Shown: piece after piece, positions 1 to 5,869 of the stretch
Numbering within the stretch: position 1 is the first letter of the stretch
Layout: each line of letters begins with the position of its first letter
Assembly (NCBI GenBank): GCA_015222065.1
Contig: JADFUQ010000274.1
Span: 1-9,751, forward strand
From: Bacteroidota bacterium
GTDB taxonomy: Bacteria; Bacteroidota; Bacteroidia; Bacteroidales; VadinHA17
Reading direction: 5' to 3'
Length of the DNA: 9,751 nucleotides
Made by a program: the position numbers and the translations under genes
Notes under the pieces: model-generated
The model's input: only the letters and a program-made list of their open reading frames with translations
What the model was told of the DNA's origin: nothing
Databases searched by the model: none

Positions 1-100
1 TGAAGCTTTCCTGAGCGAATATGGCAGTTGCCGTGATTAAGAAAAAAACTATTATCGGAAAGATTAAGATTTGTTTTGCGCCCCCTCTGTGTACTCTCAT
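1..100 (-). CDS. N-terminal fragment of an exported protein (signal peptide only)
   Basis: An ATG at 100-98 opens a frame that runs without a stop off the left edge of the window (33 full codons). The product begins with a basic segment (MRVHRGGAKQ), followed by a hydrophobic core (ILIFPIIVFFLITATAIF) and an A-Q junction at the end, which is the layout of a Sec signal peptide cut by signal peptidase I after about residue 29. The gene is therefore probably exported, in line with its neighbours. The mature protein is outside the window, so its function is unknown. No Shine-Dalgarno sequence sits at normal distance; an AGGAA at 120-116 is about 16 bases away. The first codons overlap a CTCTGTG-type repeat fragment (81-95), so the basic N-terminus may be repeat-derived, but there is no other in-frame ATG, GTG or TTG in the visible part. 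Confidence 0.6.
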   Translation of the reverse strand, partial: MRVHRGGAKQILIFPIIVFFLITATAIFAQESF

Positions 101-121
101 ATTTTTTACATTTAGTTCCTT

Positions 122-151
122 ATTCTATTCGATCGTTTGATTAACTTACAA
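122..151 (-). promoter_or_regulatory. Weak sigma-70-like promoter candidate for the gene starting at 100
   Basis: On the minus strand TTGTAA (151-146) is followed after 18 bases by TAGAAT (127-122), about 22 bases before the ATG at 100. This resembles a -35/-10 pair and lies in the only long gap before that gene. In AT-rich DNA such pairs arise easily by chance, and many FCB bacteria use a different promoter consensus (TTTG / TAnnTTTG), which I did not find here. Treat it as a guess based on position. Confidence 0.15.
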
Positions 152-315
152 CACCCTTAATAACGTATATTCATTGCTAGCAATTCTTCTTACACACATT
201 CTACTCAAATAAATAAGAAAATAGTAAGTAAACTAAGAATTAGATCCTGGTGTTTTTTCAGATTATAAATAACAATTCTTCCAATACAAATTTTATAAAT
301 ATATCCCTTTAGAAT

Positions 316-348
316 ACACGGAGTGTTTCTCTGTGCCCTCTGTGGTTT
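316..348. repeat. CTCTGTG-type dispersed repeat, degenerate copy
   Basis: The plus strand carries CTCTGTG twice at a 9-base period (329-335 and 338-344), preceded by a short inverted pair ACAC/GTGT (316-319 and 323-326). The minus strand reads as CACAGAGG followed by CACAGAG. A related fragment, CCCTCTGTG, recurs at 83-91 near the start of the next gene and matches 336-344 over 9 bases. From memory, CACAGAG-rich intergenic repeats of this form are common in many unrelated environmental bacterial genomes. Whether this copy belongs to that family is a judgement by eye. Confidence 0.5.
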
Positions 349-370
349 CGTCTTAAGATCCCTTTTTCAT

Positions 371-403
371 TTTTTCATGCAACTTTTGACACTACCGAAT
401 ATT
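371..403. repeat. 33-base dispersed intergenic repeat, copy A
   Basis: This segment matches 3012-3044 at 29 of 33 bases in the same orientation, with a perfect 16-base core AACTTTTGACACTACC (381-396). Copy A ends exactly at the base before the TAA of the SurA-like gene (404-406). The two copies do not share sequence beyond the 33 bases on either side. I see no strong internal hairpin. It could be a remnant of a mobile-element end, a miniature repeat, or a regulatory or RNA-processing site placed after genes of this operon. Confidence 0.65.
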
Positions 404-1909
404 TTACATTTTCCTACCATAATTAAGTTTATGATCTGTAGTCACCTGCGGGAATGCCGGAACCATAATAGGAAAAGGAACATTTTCTTGTAAGGCAAAC
501 ATATCAATCCGTGTCAATTGAATCTTATTAAATTCATCCACATTCACTTCTATTTCATCATTATATTTTTCTTGTAATGAGTTAATGTAAGGATTTAAAT
601 ATTTAGTGATAGTATTCATTCCGTTTTCTTTATAGGATATGATACTTTTCAAATATTCGCTTTTCTGATATAAAGCCAGAGAAGCATCCTGCCACATTTC
701 AACATTTCTTTTAATTACATTAACCTTATCATAACCTCTTTTATATGCTTCTTCCGTTAAATATCTATCTCTGACTAAATCCACAACGGCCAGCTTAAAT
801 TGTTTGCCAAACTCATTGCTTGTAAATCTTTTTTTTCTGAACACTAAAGGATGTTTGTTTAATTCATTCTCAAAATCCCGAACCGTCCAGACCTTGCCGT
901 CAACTTGAAAAAAGGTCGCATCTCTTAAACCTTCAATCCCTTTTTTGAAATCAGCGATTTCAAGATTATCCAGTTCTTTATTAAAGGCTCTATTTAAAAA
1001 CAACTCTTTTCCCGGTTTGGCTGTTTGAAAATATAATGGAGCGATAAGGTTAACTACTTTATGAAAAGTATTTTTAGCAAAATCGATTTTTTTCCCTTTC
1101 ATCACTTTAGCAATATAATTTTGGTATATCTGTAATGATTTCTGTTCAGACAGGCGTTCCGAAACATCATTCCAACGCTGTTTTATATCTATTTCAGTTA
1201 CGGCTATACGGTCTGTCCAACCTTTTATTTTTATAAAAATATTATAATCATCTTCAATTTTCAGCGGCCCAATCACTTCATCAACTTTACGTTTTTTTGA
1301 AAAAAGCGCCATACGGATCACTTCAGCTTGCTGGGAGTTATACTCAACTTCTCTTTGGGGGATGGAATCTAATCCGGTGAATTCCCGGTAAACCTCTTCA
1401 AAAGGTTCACCTTCTTTTTGTAGTTTTTGCTTAATTGCTGAGGCAATTGAATCGCTGTCTACATTTAAAAATTGAAGCTTATATTTTCTTCCGGCGATAC
1501 GATAAACTGCTTTAATATCTGTACTATCCAGTTTTACTTTTTCAACTCCTTCTTTAGAAAAAAGCCATTGGCGCATGGCCTGTTCTTTTCTTCCCTGAAT
1601 GTATCTCTGATATCGTTCGTTTTGATTTAACTCATTATTGTCTCCGGTTTCCAGGGCCAGCATTTTCTCAGCAATCAGCGAATTAAGAATAATTTTTTTC
1701 TGAATATTGCCGTCGCCCATACAATACTTTGGTCTAACGGTATACTCAGCCCGTCTAATAAACTCATTGAGGGATATGGTTTTAGTTCCTACTCTGGCGA
1801 GAATTATTTCTTCAGGTTCTGGTTCTGGTTTTTGGGTGCATAAAACGGACAGCAATCCTAAAAGAACGAAGACAGTAATAGTTATCTTTCTTTTTAATCT
1901 GCTGTACAT
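404..1909 (-). CDS. SurA/PrsA-like periplasmic chaperone, probable lipoprotein with degenerate parvulin domain
   Basis: The 501-residue product starts with a basic and then hydrophobic export signal that ends at Cys24. The preceding residues (S-V-L) make an imperfect lipobox, so lipoprotein anchoring is likely but not certain. A short Pro-Glu linker (28-34) follows. Residues 38-90 resemble the SurA N-terminal chaperone fold (an ARVGTKTISLNEF strand-turn, then a helix with LIAEKMLALE). Residues about 140-232 look parvulin-like in position and secondary structure, but the usual catalytic histidines are not visible. A second segment at 334-393 (QVDGKVWTVRDFEN, then LVRDRYLTEEAYKRGY) repeats the N-terminal pattern. 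The family handles unfolded outer-membrane proteins in the periplasm. The gene starts 13 bases after the PorV-like stop with no clear Shine-Dalgarno, suggesting translational coupling. Clients may be the barrels encoded upstream; this is inference. It may be a chaperone without isomerase activity. Confidence 0.75.
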   Translation of the reverse strand: MYSRLKRKITITVFVLLGLLSVLCTQKPEPEPEEIILARVGTKTISLNEFIRRAEYTVRPKYCMGDGNIQKKIILNSLIAEKMLALETGDNNELNQNERYQRYIQGRKEQAMRQWLFSKEGVEKVKLDSTDIKAVYRIAGRKYKLQFLNVDSDSIASAIKQKLQKEGEPFEEVYREFTGLDSIPQREVEYNSQQAEVIRMALFSKKRKVDEVIGPLKIEDDYNIFIKIKGWTDRIAVTEIDIKQRWNDVSERLSEQKSLQIYQNYIAKVMKGKKIDFAKNTFHKVVNLIAPLYFQTAKPGKELFLNRAFNKELDNLEIADFKKGIEGLRDATFFQVDGKVWTVRDFENELNKHPLVFRKKRFTSNEFGKQFKLAVVDLVRDRYLTEEAYKRGYDKVNVIKRNVEMWQDASLALYQKSEYLKSIISYKENGMNTITKYLNPYINSLQEKYNDEIEVNVDEFNKIQLTRIDMFALQENVPFPIMVPAFPQVTTDHKLNYGRKM

Positions 1910-1922
1910 AATTTCATTTTAT

Positions 1923-2999
1923 TTAGAAAAGATCAAAGCCATAACTTAAACTAAAACCATGTGTCGTTCCCAGTATTCCGATATCTCTAAAGAAATAATC
2001 TATTTTTATAGTATTATTACCAAGAAAGTTTTTAACTATGCCACCGCCCAAGGATAGCCCATATTCAGAATCTACCATGAACAAAGCCTTATATCCTGCC
2101 CGAAGAATAAATTTCCCAAAAGAAGGCCACATAAATGTATACTGCATTCCCGCATTGACTGATTCGCTATTATTATTTGGATGAAGAGCATCTAATGATA
2201 AAACTATTTCATGTCTTTCTGTTACTATAGGTTTTACCGAGACTCCCAGGCGGAAAATCAATGGCAGTTCCCATTCCTGCATTCTAAACTGACCGGGAAC
2301 ATCCCTAAAATTTCCATCTTCATCGGGTGATATATCTATGGGATTAATCAAATCGATACCTTCATATTTCATTCTTGTACCATAATTCGAAATACTCATT
2401 CCTAATTTCAAAGCGTTTTCTCTTCCTCCATCAGGAGAGAAAAAAGACGTATTGATTATCACACCTAAATCTACTGCAAATGCCGATGCATTTGTATGCA
2501 AGATGTTTGATGAAATATATTTTGCCGATGTGCCGATGGAGAACCAATCAGTTAACCTTCTGGCGTATGAAAGACTGACAGCCATATCGTTAGGAGAAAA
2601 CATCTCGCCCGTTCCTTCCTGCATTGCAAGTGTTGTCACTTCCATATCTCCATAATCTACACTGATTAAGCCCAGGGAGATTGTACCTATGGCTGGTATT
2701 AATATACCGGCAGCAACGAACGAAGTATTAATATCCACTATCCATGGCTGATATACAAACATCACTTCACTATGATTCATATATGCCAGTCCGGCCGGAT
2801 TCCAATAAATGGAGGATAAATCATTTGTATGGCTTACACAGGCATCACCCATGGCAATTCCAGTCGCCCCAAATCCTATTTCTAAAAAATTTGCGGCTGT
2901 CGTTCCAACCCGAATTGGCGTTTGTGAATAACCCGGTGTAAATATTAAAAATATAAAAAGCATCGTAATATAAAACTTCTTCAATACTTCTTTATTCAT
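1923..2999 (-). CDS. PorV/PorQ-family outer-membrane beta-barrel protein
   Basis: The 358-residue product has a Sec signal peptide (basic start, hydrophobic core 10-22, likely cut after Ser25 before Gln26). The mature start carries the family signature: GTTAANFLEIGFGATGIAMG at 32-51, then a YWNPAGLA-type motif at 65-72. The rest alternates short polar and hydrophobic strands with frequent Gly, and the chain ends in Phe, both typical of outer-membrane barrels. PorV is the T9SS outer-membrane component that shuttles cargo with a C-terminal signal to the attachment complex; PorQ-like paralogues are numerous in FCB genomes. Two T9SS-type cargos lie upstream in the same operon, so a role with them is plausible, but this could be a general paralogue rather than the core PorV. 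The gene follows the receptor by 75 bases, in which a copy of the 33-base repeat sits. Confidence 0.85.
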   Translation of the reverse strand: MNKEVLKKFYITMLFIFLIFTPGYSQTPIRVGTTAANFLEIGFGATGIAMGDACVSHTNDLSSIYWNPAGLAYMNHSEVMFVYQPWIVDINTSFVAAGILIPAIGTISLGLISVDYGDMEVTTLAMQEGTGEMFSPNDMAVSLSYARRLTDWFSIGTSAKYISSNILHTNASAFAVDLGVIINTSFFSPDGGRENALKLGMSISNYGTRMKYEGIDLINPIDISPDEDGNFRDVPGQFRMQEWELPLIFRLGVSVKPIVTERHEIVLSLDALHPNNNSESVNAGMQYTFMWPSFGKFILRAGYKALFMVDSEYGLSLGGGIVKNFLGNNTIKIDYFFRDIGILGTTHGFSLSYGFDLF

Positions 3000-3006
3000 T
3001 TTTTTA

Positions 3007-3010
3007 TCCT
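3007..3010 (-). promoter_or_regulatory. Ribosome binding site of the PorV-like gene
   Basis: The minus strand reads AGGA, 7 bases before the ATG at 2999-2997. This supports the chosen start, which also gives a complete signal peptide. The site lies just downstream, in transcription order, of the 33-base repeat copy B. Confidence 0.5.
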
Positions 3011-3011
3011 A

Positions 3012-3044
3012 TTTTTCATAGAACTTTTGACACTACCTAAGATT
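3012..3044. repeat. 33-base dispersed intergenic repeat, copy B
   Basis: It matches copy A at 371-403 with four substitutions, keeps the 16-base core AACTTTTGACACTACC (3022-3037), and has the same orientation. It lies between the stop of the TonB-dependent receptor and the ribosome binding site of the PorV-like gene. Both copies therefore lie in transcribed spacer 3' of an operon gene. Confidence 0.65.
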
Positions 3045-3074
3045 ATATGAGATAAGCGTATAAATCTATATTCA

Positions 3075-5834
3075 TTAAAATTCAACGCCCAGGCCGATTC
3101 TAACCATTCGCGGCGCGGCATACATTGACGGATTCTTAATTACATCATAATAATCATTAAAATTACTTCTATGTCCGTTGATATCCTGTTCCCTGATAAT
3201 GGTAGAATATGCTCTGCCTGTGGAAGAATAAACACTGTTTTCATTTAATCGGTCAAACAGATTATATACCAATAACATTAATTTCATTTTCACTCTTCCA
3301 TGATTAAAAAGATAATAATATGCATTCAGATCGACCCGGATTTGAGCCGGTTTAGATGAATTATACGGATACAGGTTCACACGTGATAAAGGGCTCTCAG
3401 GAAGCGGAGACCATGTATAAGGCGTCCCTGAATTATAAAATAATGTCATCGTAGTACCGAAATCTTCCTTATTATATCCGGCAGATATATTCAATGTATG
3501 TCTCTGATCCCAGCTCATTGGAATCATTTTATTAACAGGGTCCTGACTTCTTCCGGCACGGTCGAAAGTAAAATTAGGATTATCTGCATTTCCACGGGTA
3601 TATTGTAATGTATAATTCAAACTGGCGCGAAGAGAACCGGATACAAAATCACACTTAAATTCTAAGCCTCTTACATTTCCATAATCTTTATTGCTGTACA
3701 AACCATATCGTATTTGGTTGTAGGTCGTGATCACTTTCGCACTAAGCAGATCATAAATATCCTTGTAAAAAACGGCTATTTCATAACTAAGGCCTGCCAT
3801 CACTTGCTGCCATAAACCAACTTCATACTGAACTGTTTTTTGAGGTTTAACAAGTGGATTCCCCATTCTTGTAGAATAATCTGATGGAGAAATTAAAAAC
3901 GAATGATTTTGATAAAGGGCATAAAGCGGGGGCATCTGGAAAAAATGTCCATAGGCAAAACGAAGCAACGCTGTCTTCCCTAACTGATAAGAAAGCCCCA
4001 GCCTGGGGCTGAATTGAGAAACGTAAGGCGCCTCAGGATATTTGCTCATCTTCTCCGGAGTATCCGGAAAACTCAACTGATTGGCCGGATTTCTCAGCTG
4101 AGAAGGATAAGGCGCGTTCGGATTAAAATAATCATAGCGTAATCCCAAATTAATCACCATTTCATCAAATTCCATCTTATCCTGGATATAGTATGAAAAT
4201 TCATAAGGCGTTACTTTGTATATATCCGAATAAACTGAAGAATCCGGTAAAACGGTCGATTCATAATACAGGTATTTCCTTTTTTTTGCCTCCGGGTCAT
4301 ATTCATATTGCGCTTCAAATTCAGTGCCATAGTATATGTTTCTAATCGATGCAGACATATTATCCACATCATGTTGTGTATATAGACATCCGGTTTTTAT
4401 ACTATGAGTTTTACTAATCTGCCAGTCGAGATCTAATTTAAGATTAATATCTTTGATGGTGCGCTTTACATAATATTTCTGCTGCCCGCCTGTAACAAAA
4501 CCAGGGCCGTCACCGCGTGAATATAAATCATGAACATACCTTTCATCATAAGGATTTTCATACATATAATTACCGGTGTAATTATCTATATATGAGGCTT
4601 TAAATTCATAAAAGGCCGATGATGTCAGCATGTGGTTAAACTGGAAGGCCGCCATTTTAGATTTCCCGTAATACGTGGCTATTCCATCAGGATTGTATTT
4701 ATAATAATGATCATATCCCTGGCTCTCATCATCATTCCAGGTAAACATTAGAGACATCTTAATTAAATCTAAAGGCTTGAAAGTTAACTTACCAAAAAGG
4801 GTAGTATGTTTACCCCAACTCATCGGGACATAGTTATTATCTCCATTATGCTCCGAATACCAATTCGTTGAATACTGATCTGAAAAATTACTGTAATCAT
4901 CCACATTGAAGCGACGGATACCGTTCAAATATCCTTTATTATCTTCATAACGCCCGTTTATTACAAAGCTTAAACGGTTGGAAAAGAGCGGTCCCGATAA
5001 ACCAACTCTATAGTCTTTTCTTCTGGTAAAATCCGAATTGTCCAGACCGAGAAAAATATCATTATGGGAAGTAAGGTAATTCCCGGTGTTAAAATAACCG
5101 TAACCTGCAAATGTCTGCCCTCCTTCTTTGGTAATCACATTCACAATTCCACTCATTGCTTTGCCGTACTCTGCATTGAATGTGCCGGTAATTACCTCAA
5201 TTTCTTCAACCACTTCAGTATTCACATTTACGGTATGTCCGGTTTGACCAAATGACTCATCTATCTGTAAACCATCCAGTAAATAAGACACTTCGCTCAA
5301 TCTTCCTCCCCGGAAATGACCGACAACCACTCCCGGCTGCATGGATACTACCTGGCTGATATTTTCAACAGGCAGAATTTCAATATCTTCTGAAGATATA
5401 TTACGGATGGAACTTGTTTGATCTTTCTTCATTTCCACAGCCGGTGCAGTAACGGTAATTACTTCCCCTTCTAATATAGAAGGATTTAATTCAGCCGTTA
5501 TTGCATATGTCCGGTTTACGGAAACACGGACATCCATCAATTTCATTGTCTCATAACCCATCATCTGGATCGATATAGTATAACTTTCAGGAGGGATATT
5601 TATAATAAAAAAATCTCCGTCCAGGTCGGCTGTTGCACCCATTTTTACTTCCATTTCAACTTCAACACCGTCTACCCATTTTCCCTCAATTATTACCTGA
5701 GCTCCGGCTAACGGTTCTTCTGTTTCAGCGTCAGAAACATTGCCGGCTATTTTACCGGTTGTTTGCGCAATACTCATAAGCGGAAAAATAAAAATAACAA
5801 ATAATAACATGTGAATAAGCCATTTATTCTTCAT
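3075..5834 (-). CDS. TonB-dependent outer-membrane receptor with carboxypeptidase-regulatory-like domain
   Basis: The 919-residue product starts with a signal peptide (1-23, cleavage motif S-I-A before Gln24). Residues 27-118 form a carboxypeptidase-regulatory-like beta sandwich (GKIAGNVSDAETEEPLAGAQ, then a DLDGDFFI turn and GYE). A stretch EVITVTA at 124-130 resembles a TonB box. The plug spans about 138-238 with the hallmark NAEYGKAMSGIVNVITKEGG near 216-235. The remainder is a barrel rich in aromatic strand ends, finishing in GLGVEF with terminal Phe. The family takes up ligands too large for porins across the outer membrane, powered by TonB-ExbBD. The substrate cannot be told: no SusD-type lipoprotein, siderophore gene or glycosidase is visible nearby. 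Position between a large secreted protein and a PorV-like barrel suggests a surface module; the secreted protein might act as its partner, which is only inference. Confidence 0.9.
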   Translation of the reverse strand: MKNKWLIHMLLFVIFIFPLMSIAQTTGKIAGNVSDAETEEPLAGAQVIIEGKWVDGVEVEMEVKMGATADLDGDFFIINIPPESYTISIQMMGYETMKLMDVRVSVNRTYAITAELNPSILEGEVITVTAPAVEMKKDQTSSIRNISSEDIEILPVENISQVVSMQPGVVVGHFRGGRLSEVSYLLDGLQIDESFGQTGHTVNVNTEVVEEIEVITGTFNAEYGKAMSGIVNVITKEGGQTFAGYGYFNTGNYLTSHNDIFLGLDNSDFTRRKDYRVGLSGPLFSNRLSFVINGRYEDNKGYLNGIRRFNVDDYSNFSDQYSTNWYSEHNGDNNYVPMSWGKHTTLFGKLTFKPLDLIKMSLMFTWNDDESQGYDHYYKYNPDGIATYYGKSKMAAFQFNHMLTSSAFYEFKASYIDNYTGNYMYENPYDERYVHDLYSRGDGPGFVTGGQQKYYVKRTIKDINLKLDLDWQISKTHSIKTGCLYTQHDVDNMSASIRNIYYGTEFEAQYEYDPEAKKRKYLYYESTVLPDSSVYSDIYKVTPYEFSYYIQDKMEFDEMVINLGLRYDYFNPNAPYPSQLRNPANQLSFPDTPEKMSKYPEAPYVSQFSPRLGLSYQLGKTALLRFAYGHFFQMPPLYALYQNHSFLISPSDYSTRMGNPLVKPQKTVQYEVGLWQQVMAGLSYEIAVFYKDIYDLLSAKVITTYNQIRYGLYSNKDYGNVRGLEFKCDFVSGSLRASLNYTLQYTRGNADNPNFTFDRAGRSQDPVNKMIPMSWDQRHTLNISAGYNKEDFGTTMTLFYNSGTPYTWSPLPESPLSRVNLYPYNSSKPAQIRVDLNAYYYLFNHGRVKMKLMLLVYNLFDRLNENSVYSSTGRAYSTIIREQDINGHRSNFNDYYDVIKNPSMYAAPRMVRIGLGVEF

Positions 5835-5842
5835 TTAATTTT

Positions 5843-5847
5843 TCCTC
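5843..5847 (-). promoter_or_regulatory. Ribosome binding site of the TonB-dependent receptor
   Basis: The minus strand reads GAGGA, 8 bases before the ATG at 5834-5832, a good Shine-Dalgarno match at normal spacing. It lies in the 35-base gap after the upstream TGA stop and supports the start that yields a full signal peptide. Confidence 0.55.
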
Positions 5848-5869
5848 TGTCTTCTGTTTAGATAATTAC

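Larger units (their letters stand above)
101..403. other. 303-base intergenic region between the operon end and the next gene
   Basis: This AT-rich stretch separates the stop of the SurA-like gene from the start of the next minus-strand gene. It holds the 33-base dispersed repeat directly against the upstream stop codon, a CTCTGTG-type repeat at 316-348, a weak promoter candidate at 122-151, and two short direct repeats (TTATAAAT at 263-270 and 293-300; CAATTCTTC at 181-189 and 273-281). I see no GC-rich hairpin followed by a T-run on the minus strand, so no intrinsic terminator can be supported. No open frame of convincing composition is present on either strand. The gap is much larger than the 13 to 75 bases between the genes upstream, so a transcription-unit boundary probably lies here. 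Confidence 0.55.

Noticed and set aside
2..40. A plus-strand frame ending in TAA at 38-40 that could be the tail of a convergent gene
   Set aside because: Only 12 codons are visible, with no recognisable motif, while the minus strand over the same bases encodes a well-formed signal peptide from an ATG.
1809..1833. A short six-base tandem repeat encoding Pro-Glu as a phase-variable tract
   Set aside because: Only about three imperfect units are present and the unit is a multiple of three, so slippage would change linker length rather than switch the gene off.
1707..1949. A plus-strand frame over the 5' end of the SurA-like gene
   Set aside because: It is antisense to the signal peptide and N-terminal chaperone region; its hydrophobic tail is the mirror of the signal-peptide codons.
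3045..3074. A terminator after the receptor gene
   Set aside because: The stretch is AT-rich with only a short imperfect TATA inverted pair and no GC stem plus T-run, so no terminator is supported.
5844..5857. CCTCTGTCTTCTGT before the receptor gene as another copy of the CTCTGTG-type repeat
   Set aside because: The match is short and imperfect, and the bases are explained by the Shine-Dalgarno sequence of the receptor gene.
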